Source of the DNA: DASRDU01 sp035652435
GTDB lineage: Bacteria > Acidobacteriota > Blastocatellia > RBC074
Length of the DNA: 64,000 nt
Reading direction: 5' to 3'
Assembly (NCBI GenBank): GCA_035652435.1
Contig: DASRDU010000035.1
Span: 1-64,000 of the forward strand
The position numbers were made by a program, and so were the translations under genes. Of the stretch, positions 16,882 through 28,758 are shown one piece after another; position 1 is the first letter of the stretch, and each line of letters begins with the position of its first letter. The notes below the pieces were generated by a model. The model did not search any database and was not told where the DNA came from. It saw only the letters and a list, made by a program, of their open reading frames with translations.

Positions 16882-16896
16882 GCAAGAATCGTGCCT
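16882..16896 (-). promoter_or_regulatory. sigma-54-type promoter for the Lmo0937-like gene
   Basis: Leftwards: AGGCAC-GATTC-TTGC, one mismatch to TGGCAC, correct GG-N10-GC spacing and a G after the CAC as in the extended consensus. The predicted start is near 16870, about 58 bases before the ATG. The surrounding gap 16813-17386 is AT-richer than its neighbours and holds no convincing gene. Confidence 0.5.
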
Positions 16897-17144
16897 GAGA
16901 TCCTCCCCTCATTGAGTGTTGTGATTGTGGACAGTTAATTACTCAACTGCTGATTTGTCCCTGAAAGTATAAGGGTTGGATTGGACGGAAAAGCCGACAT
17001 ACATTTTTACTTGTATGATTTCTGGTCAGCATGTACGGGTTGATTACACCGGCCACGGTGACGAGTGGGTAAGAATGACATCATGAAGATGGCTAAAGGC
17101 CGAATAGTGAAGGAGAAAGAAAGCACTTGGCTTTCATCCGGCTA

Positions 17145-17160
17145 TGGCCTGCACCTTGCA
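17145..17160 (+). promoter_or_regulatory. possible sigma-54-type promoter for the 17387-18698 cluster
   Basis: TGGCCT-GCACC-TTGCA has the required spacing and a perfect -12 element but two mismatches at -24. It lies about 215 bases before the first gene, so a long leader would be needed. Confidence 0.3.
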
Positions 17161-17386
17161 ATGGAAACAAGCAGTGATGCTTTGGGGCAAAGCACACATG
17201 ATATGGAGATAGAGGCTGAAAAGAGCCGGGGGATCTGCTTTGGGCAGCGGGTCCCTTCTCCATTTCCGTCAGCAGGAATGGTTGTTAATGGCGTCGGGTG
17301 AAGGAAGCTGAAGGCGGACTGCGGACAACTCCCCGCAATCATTCACTCGGTTAAGTCCGACCCGGACTCGGCAAAGGAACATTGTG

Positions 17387-17764
17387 ATGGAGACAACGGA
17401 ATATAACACTGGACCGGGGTCCAGTCAGGGCATGGGTTATGAGAGAAGTAATAAACAGGACATCGGGCGAGGGCGCGGTAATTCCGCCTTCGATCAGATC
17501 AAATCAACCGTGGCCGACAAACTGCACGCGGCGGCGCAGACGATTCATCAGAAGACTGCTGGATCTGCTCGCCCATCTGAATTCTCGGATTTCGGGCACC
17601 GGGCCGCAGACTGGCTGGAACGTTCGGCTGACTACGTGAGCGATCTGGAGCCGCAGCGCCTGAAGACCGACCTCGAAAACCAGGTGCGCCGCAACCCGGG
17701 GCGCAGCCTGCTGATTGCGGGCGCGGTGGGGCTGGTGCTGGGCCGGGTGATCCGAAGGAGGTAG
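17387..17764 (+). CDS. DUF883/ElaB-like membrane-anchored protein
   Basis: The protein has 125 residues. The N-terminus is polar and Gly/Ser-rich, the middle is an amphipathic helix region (IKSTVADKLHAAAQTIHQK, WLERSADYVSDL), and the C-terminus has the NPGRSLLIAGAVGLVLGRVIRRR pattern of the ElaB/YqjD/DUF883 group in two pieces: a short glycine-zipper membrane helix and a basic end. Such proteins associate with the inner membrane under stress; some bind ribosomes. The start is the ATG at 17387 rather than the GTG just before it. It is the first gene of a tight three-gene unit. Confidence 0.65.
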   Translation: METTEYNTGPGSSQGMGYERSNKQDIGRGRGNSAFDQIKSTVADKLHAAAQTIHQKTAGSARPSEFSDFGHRAADWLERSADYVSDLEPQRLKTDLENQVRRNPGRSLLIAGAVGLVLGRVIRRR

Positions 17765-17766
17765 TC

Positions 17767-18186
17767 ATGCAAGCGCGCAGACAAATGGAGCAAACTCCGC
17801 AGATGGCAGCGCAGCGCGAATCCCTGGGCGAACTGATCAGCGATCTGGCCAGTCAGTCGGCCAGCCTCGTGCGCGACGAGGTGTCGCTCGCGAAGCAGGA
17901 ACTGCGGGAGAAACTCGGGACGTTCAAGGCGGCGGCAATGGTGATCGCATGCGGGGCCGTGACGGCCCTGATCGCGTCGCTCGTCCTGTGCGCTGCGCTC
18001 ATCCTCGTGCTGTCGCTCTACGTCGAGCCCTGGGCGGCGGCCCTGATTGTGGGTGGCGCCCTGGCCGTCACCGCCGGAGTGATTCTGGCCGTCGGGGTCA
18101 GTCATCTGAAACGAACAAACCTCAAACCTGAACAAACGCTGGAAACGCTGGAGGAGAATAAGGAATGGCTGAAAGAGATCACCTGA
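17767..18186 (+). CDS. phage-holin-family III (DUF1469-type) membrane protein
   Basis: The protein has 139 residues. An N-terminal helix (SLGELISDLASQSASLVRDEVSLAKQEL) is followed by two long hydrophobic segments (about 58-80 and 85-107) and an acidic tail. This fits the Holin-X/YqjE-like family, which often sits between ElaB-like and DUF3618 genes, as here. Despite the name, a role in lysis is unlikely; an envelope stress role is the usual inference. It begins 2 bases after the previous stop and overlaps the next gene by 22 bases. Confidence 0.75.
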   Translation: MQARRQMEQTPQMAAQRESLGELISDLASQSASLVRDEVSLAKQELREKLGTFKAAAMVIACGAVTALIASLVLCAALILVLSLYVEPWAAALIVGGALAVTAGVILAVGVSHLKRTNLKPEQTLETLEENKEWLKEIT

Positions 18187-18698
18187 CCGCCGCCGTGCAG
18201 TCACCGGCCCCGGCTCAGTCACCCGAACGCAGCGCGGAAGAGATCCGCCATGACATCGCCGCCCGCCGCGAATCAATTACCGACACTGTGGATCGTCTGA
18301 GCGACCGTTTTCAGCAGACGTTCGACTGGCGCACTTACGTCGCCGACTACCCGCTGGCCGCATTGGGCGTGGCCGCGGGACTGGGCTTTCTCGTCGCCGG
18401 GTTCTTCAGGCCCCGCCCGACGCCCGCCGAGCGGATGAAGCAGGCGTTCGCTGACGGTTTCGAAGACCTGGCCGACCGTTTCCGTCAGCAACTTGACGGC
18501 GCCGGTGTACGCCGGCCCGGGGTGAGCCGGACGGTCAAGGCGGCGGCGACCGGGGCAGTCACCAAAGCAGTGACTGATTACCTCAGAAACAGACTGGCCG
18601 AAAGCGGCATTGCACGCCCCGTGGCTGATGACTTCGAAGCCTCACAAGCCGCCGGAGCAACTGATTATCAGCGCCACGATTATGAGCAACGGATGTGA
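18165..18698 (+). CDS. DUF3618 membrane protein
   Basis: The protein has 177 residues. The DUF3618 signature appears near residues 23-50 (SAEEIRHDIAARRESITDTV), followed by one membrane segment (PLAALGVAAGLGFLVAGFF) and a hydrophilic C-terminal half. It overlaps the upstream gene by 22 bases, indicating translational coupling. Members are typically found with YqjD- and YqjE-like partners. Function in cells is not established. Confidence 0.75.
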   Translation: MAERDHLTAAVQSPAPAQSPERSAEEIRHDIAARRESITDTVDRLSDRFQQTFDWRTYVADYPLAALGVAAGLGFLVAGFFRPRPTPAERMKQAFADGFEDLADRFRQQLDGAGVRRPGVSRTVKAAATGAVTKAVTDYLRNRLAESGIARPVADDFEASQAAGATDYQRHDYEQRM

Positions 18699-18759
18699 GC
18701 TTCTCTCCTGAGACGGGAGTTCATCTTCACCAACACAACATTTAATTCAGGGAGGAATC

Positions 18760-19263
18760 ATGGCAGAACCAACCAACAAAGGCACGCAGGAACCTGGCCG
18801 TCCGACGACCGGGACAACACCAGGTACCACACAACACAGCCCCGCTACCGGCGGGCAGAGTGGTCATACGGCCGGATCCACTTCAAGTGGGCAGTCCGGG
18901 CAGGGGACGAGCGGCAGCGCTACGCGACAGGCTCGTGAGCATTCGCCGGAGCGGAATCGCGAATCCGAAGGGTCTTCCACTATGCAGCAGGCCGCCGACA
19001 AGGGCGCGGAGATACTTGATCAGGCGAAGCAGAGTGTGAATGAGGCCTATAACCGGGCGAGCAAAACCGTGAACCAGACTTACGAACAAGCGATGGATTA
19101 CAGCCGGGACAACCCAGGCAAGGCGACACTGATCGCCTTCGGCGTCGGCATCGGCGTCGGGATTGTGATCGCCGGCGGCTTCACGACCCGCAGCCGCACC
19201 AGCCGCCTGGTCCCGCCCGTCATGAATGCGCTTTCGGAGATCGCGTCGGAACTCTTCCGCTGA
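18760..19263 (+). CDS. YtxH/DUF883-like membrane-anchored protein with disordered N-terminus
   Basis: The protein has 167 residues. Residues 1-75 are Gly/Thr/Ser/Gln-rich and likely disordered. Residues 80-120 form an amphipathic helix (ADKGAEILDQAKQSVNEAYN). A glycine-zipper membrane helix follows at about 125-147 (IAFGVGIGVGIVIAGGF). A strong GGAGG site lies 8 bases upstream. It resembles the protein at 17387 and probably shares its stress or envelope role. Confidence 0.6.
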   Translation: MAEPTNKGTQEPGRPTTGTTPGTTQHSPATGGQSGHTAGSTSSGQSGQGTSGSATRQAREHSPERNRESEGSSTMQQAADKGAEILDQAKQSVNEAYNRASKTVNQTYEQAMDYSRDNPGKATLIAFGVGIGVGIVIAGGFTTRSRTSRLVPPVMNALSEIASELFR

Positions 19264-19848
19264 GCCCGCTCGGGGCAGGGAACTCGAAAGACCGCTCCGG
19301 CATGGCAGAAATATAAAGGTGGGAGGCTGCCCGGGAAGCAGTCTCCCGCCCGTTTCAGTTGTGAGAGCGGTCAATCCTGCTCCCGCATCAGGTTCGTTGC
19401 CGGAGCGGGGATCAGGCAGGGCTTCGGTGGCGCGTCATCAGACTCTACGAAAGTCGCGCGCTCAAGGCGGCCCGGTCGGCTGAAACTCTGCGAAGGCGGC
19501 TGCTGATATCTTTCCTCCTTTACCCGGCAGTCACCACATCAACCAACTGGAGATTTAGTCGCGTGAAAGCCTGCCGCTGCTGCAACGGACAGTTCCAGCG
19601 TTCCTGCTCGTCACTCCTGGTTGAGATGTCATCACTGTCGTCCTTCCGGATTCGGTCAACTCCGAAGCCGGCCGGCAGGTCAGCCGCAGCCAACAGCTCG
19701 TCAGCATGGTCAATTGCTTCTCGCCGGGTTTTTGAGGCGCCAGTTTATGCTTATTCCTTCTGGCCGGGTGACCGGCACAACTATTACCCCTCGCGCGGTG
19801 TCTCGGGAACGATGCCGCCCTGCTGAAAGCGTCGTAAGGAGGTAGCTC
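19264..19848. other. 585-base stretch without a recognisable gene
   Basis: Shortly after the stop at 19263 there is a hairpin-forming sequence (about 19322-19348, GGGAGGCTGC with a near-complement) that may end the upstream transcript. The rest carries no frame with a convincing start, ribosome site or motif. I see no sigma-54-type site here; the promoter of the kinase gene at 19849 is not identified. Confidence 0.4.
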
Positions 19849-22842
<2,994 letters not shown>

Positions 22843-23111
22843 TGGAGTCAGGGAAGCCGCCGTGGGAATCAAACCCTGACCGCGGACGGGTGGATTTGTG
22901 AAGGGCGCGAGAGTATAAAGTTGATTGAAGCTCCCGCATCAACTCTGACGGTGCCGGAGCCGATCACACTTCGCCCCCGTACTGAAATAATGAATCTGAT
23001 GACTGATGTGGCAATACACCAGTGAGGAGTATGCGTCGCGTCCCGGGTCCCGATGTCTTGTGGCGTCCGGCTCCTTGGCGCGCGCTCCCTGGCAACTCCG
23101 GAGGTGACAAA

Positions 23112-26100
23112 GTGCCGAAACCGCAACGAGCGATTCTGTTGATTGACGCTGACGCCGCAAGGCGCGCCCGCTCGTGCCGCGCCTTGCGGCGTGAGCCTGA
23201 ATGCCGTTACCGGATCAGCGAAGTGGAACTCGGCGGCAAAGGCGTGGAAGCTTATCTCAGACTCAAACCAGACGGCGTCGTACTGGCCGACAACCTGCCG
23301 GATCTGAATCCGTCTGAGGTACTGGCCGGAATGCAACGGGCGGGCGCAGTGACTCCGTTGCCCGTGCTGGTGCTGACGAACGCTGTGAATGAGGCGGCTG
23401 CGGCACAGTACCTTGCCGCCGGCGCGCAGGCGGTCCGCGTCGGCAGCGAACTGACGCCAGAATGTCTGCGCCGCGCCCTTTATGGTGTGATCGAGAAAGC
23501 AGGGATGATGCGCGCGCCGACTGAGCGGTGCCAGGAAGCTGAAGTGCAGATTCGCTTCCTGGCCGGTCTGCTGGCCGCCGTCAGGCAGGCCGTCATCGTC
23601 ACTGATCCTGATGGCACCATCATTTACTGGAACCCGTTTGCCGAAGAACTCTACGGCTGGCGCGCCGATGAGGTGCTGGGCTGCAACATCATTGAAGTCA
23701 CCCCGGCTGAAGGCAGGCAGGAGCAGGCGGCTGAGATTATGGCGCGCCTCGCCGCCGGCGAATGCTGGTCGGGTGAATTCGAGGTGCGGCGGCGCGACGG
23801 CACGAACTTCCCGGCGCAGGTCACCGATTCGCCGATCTTTGATAACCGGGGGAAGCTCGTCGGCATCATCGGCATCTCAGCGGACATCAGCGAACGCAGG
23901 CGGGCGGAAGAAGCGATGAGGCGGAGCGAGGCGAGCCTCCGCGATTTTGTCGAGAACGCTTCGGTCGGACTGCACTGGGTCGGGCCGGATGGGATCATTC
24001 TCTGGGCGAATCAGACGGAGATGGATCTGCTCGGCTACCCGCACGACGAATACATCGGCCATCATATCGCCGAATTTCATGCCGACCGGGACACCATCAA
24101 CGACATCCTCGCGCGCCTCGCGCGCGGCGAAACGCTCTGTGATTACGAAGCGCGGCTGCGTTGCCGGGACGGCTCGATCCGGGACGTGCTGATCAACTCG
24201 AACGTGTTGCGGGAAGACGGAAAATTCATTCACACGCGCTGCTTCACCCGTGACATCACCGAACGCAGACAGGCCGAGGCCATCAGGTGGCGGCTGGCGT
24301 CCATCATCGAATCCTCGGATGACGCAATCATCGGTAAAACCATGGAGGGCGTCATTACGAACTGGAACCGGGGGGCCGAGCGAATCTTCGGGTATGCCGG
24401 GGAAGAGGTCATCGGACGACCAGTCACCATCCTCATCCCGCCTGAGCTGCACGATGAAGAGCAGGAGATTCTGGAGAGACTGAGGCGGGGCGAGCGCATT
24501 GAACACTACGAGACGGTGCGGGTGAGAAAGGATGGCCAGCGCATTGACCTTTCTCTGACCGTCTCCCCGATTAAAGATGGTGCCGGCCGGATCATCGGTG
24601 TCTCAAAGATCGCCCGCGACATCACCGAACGCCGGCAGTATGAGGCAGCGTTGCGCGAGAGCGAACAGCGCCTCAGGCTGGCGCTCACTGCCGGTCACGC
24701 CGGGACGTGGCAGTGGAATATCAGGACGAATGAAATCTTCTGGTCGGCAGAGTATTACGCCCTGTATGGGCTCAGGCCGGACAGCCTCACGCCGTCTTTC
24801 GAGAACTGGCTGAAATGGGTTCATCCGGATGATCGCCCGCGCATCCTGGCTCAGGAGCCGAAGCTGGTGAAGGGGTTGGTAAATACCGAACATGAATTCC
24901 GGATCGTCCGGCCTGATGTCGGCGTTCGCTGGTTACAGAGTAAAGGGCAGATGCTGTTCGATGCGGCCGGCGAACCGGAGCGGCTGGTCGGCATTACGAT
25001 TGACATCACCGAGCGCAAGCAGGCTGAACTGGAACTGGAACGGCTGCTCGCCCGCGAGCAGCAGACGCGCGAACAGGCCGAAGCCGCCAGCCGCTCGAAG
25101 GACGAATTTCTCGCCGTCGTCTCGCATGAGCTGCGCGCGCCCCTGAACGCCATGCTCGGCTGGGCGAGGATTCTGAAGAAGGGCAACGTTGACCCGGAGA
25201 CGCAGCGCCACGCCGTCGAAATCATCGAGCGCAGCGCCAACGCGCAGCAGCAGCTGATCGAAGACCTGCTCGACACGGCCCGCATCATCAGCGGCAAACT
25301 GCGACTGGAGACGGCGCCGATTAATCTGGAACACGTGGTCATTGCCGCCGTCGAAGTCGTGCGCCACGCCGCCGAGGCTCGGAACATTGACCTGCAACTC
25401 TGGCTCAACGGGGCCGACGTGATTACCGGCGACCCGGAACGCCTGCAGCAGGTGATCTGGAATCTGCTCTCGAACGCGATCAAATTCACACCGCCGGGGG
25501 GGCGCGTCGAATTGCGGCTGGAGCGGGTTGATCCATATATGCAGATCACCGTCAGCGACACCGGCAAAGGCATCAACCCTGATTTTCTGCCTTACATATT
25601 CAACCGCTTCCAGCAATCCGACAGTTCCAGCACGCGGCGGCACGGCGGGCTCGGGCTGGGCCTCGCGCTCGTGCGGCATCTGGTCGAATTGCACGGCGGC
25701 ACAGTCTCCGCCGACAGTCCGGGTGAAGGGCGGGGCGCAACCTTCACCATCAATCTGCCGTTGCGTGCCATCCGACCGCAGGAGGTTGAAGCGAAACACG
25801 TCACCCCGCAGAGCCTCGACCGGCTGGGGTTTGACGACGCTCTGGACCGCGTGTGGGTGTTGCTGGTGGATGACGAACCGGATGCGCGCGAGCTGGTCAC
25901 GGCGCTGCTCAAACAGAAAGGAGCACGAGTCACGCCCGCGGCCTCCGCCGCCGAGGCGCTGGCTGTGCTGCATGCCGGAGCGTCAGGCGCGCATCCTGAC
26001 ATCCTCGTCTCAGACATCGGCATGCCGGAAGAAGACGGTTACACGTTGATTGAGAAGGTCAGACAGCTCGAGCCGGAAAAGGGGGGCCGGATCCCGGCCG

Positions 26101-26252
26101 TCGCGCTGACCGCCTACGGCCGCGCGAATGACCGCATCAGGGCGCTCGCCGCCGGCTTCCAGACACACGTTCCAAAACCGGTCGAGCCGACTGAACTGGC
26201 GATGGTCATTGCCAGCCTGACGGAACGCGCCGGGAGATGTATGAACGCATAA
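23112..26252 (+). CDS. soluble hybrid histidine kinase: degenerate REC-4xPAS-HisKA-HATPase-REC
   Basis: The protein has 1046 residues from the GTG at 23112, chosen for the GGAGG site 8 bases upstream. An N-terminal receiver-like domain (about 4-125) keeps LIDAD and VVLADNLPDL but has no Lys at the usual position (AVRVGSEL), so it may not switch normally. Four PAS domains (about 160-290, 290-410, 410-540, 540-660) each end in a DI[ST]ER motif. The HisKA box FLAVVSHELRAPLNA (His near 671) precedes the HATPase with WNLLSNAIKFTP. A C-terminal receiver (about 915-1040) has ILVSDIGMPEEDG. No membrane helix: an internal signal, possibly redox or a small ligand, is likely. It lies between the other kinase and an NtrC-type regulator. 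Confidence 0.9.
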   Translation: MPKPQRAILLIDADAARRARSCRALRREPECRYRISEVELGGKGVEAYLRLKPDGVVLADNLPDLNPSEVLAGMQRAGAVTPLPVLVLTNAVNEAAAAQYLAAGAQAVRVGSELTPECLRRALYGVIEKAGMMRAPTERCQEAEVQIRFLAGLLAAVRQAVIVTDPDGTIIYWNPFAEELYGWRADEVLGCNIIEVTPAEGRQEQAAEIMARLAAGECWSGEFEVRRRDGTNFPAQVTDSPIFDNRGKLVGIIGISADISERRRAEEAMRRSEASLRDFVENASVGLHWVGPDGIILWANQTEMDLLGYPHDEYIGHHIAEFHADRDTINDILARLARGETLCDYEARLRCRDGSIRDVLINSNVLREDGKFIHTRCFTRDITERRQAEAIRWRLASIIESSDDAIIGKTMEGVITNWNRGAERIFGYAGEEVIGRPVTILIPPELHDEEQEILERLRRGERIEHYETVRVRKDGQRIDLSLTVSPIKDGAGRIIGVSKIARDITERRQYEAALRESEQRLRLALTAGHAGTWQWNIRTNEIFWSAEYYALYGLRPDSLTPSFENWLKWVHPDDRPRILAQEPKLVKGLVNTEHEFRIVRPDVGVRWLQSKGQMLFDAAGEPERLVGITIDITERKQAELELERLLAREQQTREQAEAASRSKDEFLAVVSHELRAPLNAMLGWARILKKGNVDPETQRHAVEIIERSANAQQQLIEDLLDTARIISGKLRLETAPINLEHVVIAAVEVVRHAAEARNIDLQLWLNGADVITGDPERLQQVIWNLLSNAIKFTPPGGRVELRLERVDPYMQITVSDTGKGINPDFLPYIFNRFQQSDSSSTRRHGGLGLGLALVRHLVELHGGTVSADSPGEGRGATFTINLPLRAIRPQEVEAKHVTPQSLDRLGFDDALDRVWVLLVDDEPDARELVTALLKQKGARVTPAASAAEALAVLHAGASGAHPDILVSDIGMPEEDGYTLIEKVRQLEPEKGGRIPAVALTAYGRANDRIRALAAGFQTHVPKPVEPTELAMVIASLTERAGRCMNA

Positions 26253-26258
26253 AGGGGA

Positions 26259-26352
26259 AGGATGAAGGGTGAGGGATGAAGTGATGAAGGAGAATGCGGG
26301 CGCGGCTGGGGATCGCCCTCATCCCTCATCCCTCATCCCTCCGCTTCCCCGC
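26259..26352. repeat. imperfect inverted repeat of the GGATGAAG type
   Basis: Left arm GGGGAAGGATGAAGGGTGAG and right arm with three CTCATCC units are imperfect complements around a GC-rich centre. It fills the space between the kinase stop and the regulator start and matches the wording of the in-gene repeat at 22001. Confidence 0.55.
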
Positions 26353-26374
26353 TTAACACTAAAGAAGGAGAGCC

Positions 26375-28069
26375 ATGAACAAGACCAAAGTTCTGGTGAT
26401 AGATGATGACCCGATGATGCTGGATCTGGCGAGGTATCAGCTTCAGACTCACGGGTACGGAGTCACCACGGCGGAGACGGGAGAGGAAGGCCTGAGACTC
26501 TGCGCCGATCAGCACAGCGACATCGTGCTGACGGACCTGCAGCTCCCGGACATTGACGGGATCGAGCTGGTCAGGCAGTTGAAGGAAGCCGTGCCCTCGA
26601 CCGAAATCATCATGATCACCGGTTACAGTTCCGTCACCGGGGCGATCGAGGCGATCAGGGCCGGCGCCTTTTACTTCATCGAGAAGCCCGTCGAGTTCGA
26701 CGAGCTGTTCGTCCTGATCGAGAAAGCCCTCGAACGTCACCACCAGGCCGAAGAGATCAGGCAGCTGCGCAGCCGGCTGACCAAACGTGATTCGTATTTC
26801 AACATCATCGGCAGCAGCAAGGCGATGCAGAACATCTACGAGACGATTGACAGCGTCGCCGAATCCGACGCCAACATCATGGTCATCGGCGAGTCGGGCA
26901 CGGGCAAGGAACTGATCGCCAACGCGATCCATTACAAGAGCCACCGCTCCAAAAAGCCGTTCGTCAAAATCAACTGCTCGGCCCTCCCCAAAGAGCTGAT
27001 CGAATCGGAACTCTTCGGCCACACCAAGGGCGCTTTCACGGGCGCGACGGGCGACAAGATCGGGCTGATCGGCCAGGCGACCGGAGGCAGCCTGCTGCTT
27101 GACGAGATCGGCGAGATGCCGGTCGAGCTGCAGCCGAAACTGCTCCGCGTCCTGCAGGAGCGCGTCTATTACCGGCTGGGGAGCGAGAAGGCGCACGAGG
27201 CCGACTTCCGCCTGATCTCGGCCACCAACCGCAACCCGCTCGACGCGATGCGCGACGGGCAGCTGCGCGAGGATCTCTTTTACCGCATCAACACGATCGA
27301 GGTTCACGTGCCGCCCCTTCGCGACCGCGCCGAGGACGTGCAGCATCTGGCCGAACACTTCCTGCGACTGTACGCCGAAAAATACCAGCGCCCGGTGCGC
27401 GCCATCTCGCAGCAGGCCTACGAGCGGATGTTCGCCTATTCGTGGCCGGGCAACGTCCGCGAACTGCAGAACGTCATGGAGCGCGCCGTGCTGCTGTGCA
27501 AGGGCGAAGTCATCGAGGAAGACGCCCTGCCCTCCGCACAGAACGCCGTCAGGGTCGCGACGGCTGCCTCCGCGACCGCCTCAGACTCGAGACCCGCAGC
27601 CGCGCCCGCCAGTCCGGTGAAAACGGCGGACGCGATGGCCAGCTCGCCGGAATTCACAATCGAGCAGCTGGGCCACCTGATCGTCAGCCGCATGCCCGAC
27701 CCGAAGAGCGGCGGGCCGCGCGTGGACATCTTCACGCAGCTCGAAGGCGCGATCGTCAGCGCCGCACTCGAACGCACGAGGGGCAACAAACAGGCCGCCG
27801 CCAACCTGCTTGGGCTCTACCGCCCGCGCCTCTACAGCATGCTCAGAAAACACAACCTCCACGACACGATCAGGGAGACTGATCACGGCTCGGAAGAACA
27901 CGAGCCGGAGGCGGAGGCGGCAGATAATGTGACGGCGGAGCCCGAAGCGGCGAGCGGCGGCCCTGAACAGGAACCGGTCGCGGAGGCCCGGGCCGCTTCC
28001 GCCGATCAGTCCTCGCCGGGGTCTGACCCCATCGCCCGCCGCCAGGCACAGAGCCCGCCGTTCCGGTAA
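26375..28069 (+). CDS. NtrC-family sigma-54-dependent response regulator
   Basis: The protein has 564 residues. The receiver (about 4-120) has VIDDDPMM, IVLTDLQLPDIDG and FIEKPVEFDE. The AAA+ domain (about 145-385) has Walker A GESGTGKE (near 172), the sigma-54 contact motif GAFTGA (near 221), LLDEIGEMP and WPGNVRELQNV. A Fis-type DNA-binding helix-turn-helix follows (about 465-500, RGNKQAAANLLGLYRPRLYSML). A 60-residue acidic Ala/Glu-rich tail after the helix-turn-helix is unusual. AAGGAG precedes the ATG. It is the only DNA-binding regulator in the three-gene kinase cluster and the natural candidate to drive the many sigma-54-type promoters in this window. Confidence 0.92.
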   Translation: MNKTKVLVIDDDPMMLDLARYQLQTHGYGVTTAETGEEGLRLCADQHSDIVLTDLQLPDIDGIELVRQLKEAVPSTEIIMITGYSSVTGAIEAIRAGAFYFIEKPVEFDELFVLIEKALERHHQAEEIRQLRSRLTKRDSYFNIIGSSKAMQNIYETIDSVAESDANIMVIGESGTGKELIANAIHYKSHRSKKPFVKINCSALPKELIESELFGHTKGAFTGATGDKIGLIGQATGGSLLLDEIGEMPVELQPKLLRVLQERVYYRLGSEKAHEADFRLISATNRNPLDAMRDGQLREDLFYRINTIEVHVPPLRDRAEDVQHLAEHFLRLYAEKYQRPVRAISQQAYERMFAYSWPGNVRELQNVMERAVLLCKGEVIEEDALPSAQNAVRVATAASATASDSRPAAAPASPVKTADAMASSPEFTIEQLGHLIVSRMPDPKSGGPRVDIFTQLEGAIVSAALERTRGNKQAAANLLGLYRPRLYSMLRKHNLHDTIRETDHGSEEHEPEAEAADNVTAEPEAASGGPEQEPVAEARAASADQSSPGSDPIARRQAQSPPFR

Positions 28070-28094
28070 CGGCCGGCCGGCTGGCATCAGGTTA

Positions 28095-28207
28095 AGAGAG
28101 GGTACGGAACAAACGAAAGTAACGAAACACGCGAAAATAAAGACCTCGACATGGAGCGCCGGGGCTTTCGCGTGTTTCGTTACCTTCGTTTGTTCCGTAC
28201 CCTCTCT
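28095..28207. repeat. 42-bp inverted repeat downstream of the sigma-54 activator
   Basis: Arms 28095-28136 and 28166-28207 are complementary with a single mismatch and a 29-base loop. The wording (AACAAACGAAAGTAACGAAAC) is unlike the GC-rich surroundings, suggesting a mobile palindromic element; it would also form a very stable RNA hairpin 25 bases past the stop at 28069. Confidence 0.75.
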
Positions 28208-28288
28208 TTGTTTTCACGGAGCGCTGACTGTACCGAAGCTGCAGGCCGAGGCGTTTTTCGGGCTCAAGGTCTGCTCGGCGGCCACCGG

Positions 28289-28483
28289 GTGCCGGGGTTG
28301 CGTGAAAGGGTTGAGCGCGCGATTCAGGCGCTCAACTGGCAGGCCGATGTCAGCGCGGCCAACCCGAAGATCGGCAGCCTGCCGCCCGCGTCCGCCGCTG
28401 AAATTCGCCGCGCGGCCGATGACCTGAGGGCGAGACTCCAGGCCTGGGAATCCACAGAGAAAGGTCAGGGGCAGCGCCAATGA
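28289..28483 (+). CDS. doubtful small gene or remnant
   Basis: From a GTG at 28289 a 64-residue frame (VPGLRERVERAIQALNW ... ARLQAWESTEKGQGQRQ) shows the high third-position GC of real genes here and an amphipathic helix pattern. There is no ribosome site, and the frame upstream runs into the large inverted repeat. It could be the tail of a gene cut by that element. From 28484 to 28686 nothing is seen. Confidence 0.25.
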   Translation: MPGLRERVERAIQALNWQADVSAANPKIGSLPPASAAEIRRAADDLRARLQAWESTEKGQGQRQ

Positions 28484-28686
28484 GGGTAAGGCCTTCGGCT
28501 GAAGTCTGGCGGCGATACCGTGTGACGTCAGCTTCGCGCCTCGCCAGCCGCCAGGTGTCTGCCACATTTGTCCGGCCTTATATCAGTGCCTCAGCCTGTG
28601 ATTTTTCAAAGACCTGTACACAACGGGCCGGCTCTCTTTTCTCCACCACTAAAGATCCAACGACTTCTGCGGGCTGAGACGGTGCC

Positions 28687-28702
28687 AGGCATCCGGATTG
28701 CT
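28687..28702 (+). promoter_or_regulatory. sigma-54-type promoter for the YihY-family gene
   Basis: AGGCAT-CCGGA-TTGCT, one mismatch to TGGCAT, correct GG-N10-GC spacing. The predicted start is near 28714, 45 bases before the ATG at 28759. Confidence 0.5.
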
Positions 28703-28758
28703 TTGTGTGGTTATTGGAAAAACAGACTCTCCGGCTGCATGTGAAAGGGGGCCCTTAA

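Noticed and set aside
17065..17301. A 78-codon frame before the DUF883-like gene.
   Set aside because: No ribosome site, no motif, atypical codon use, and it contains the possible sigma-54 site at 17145.
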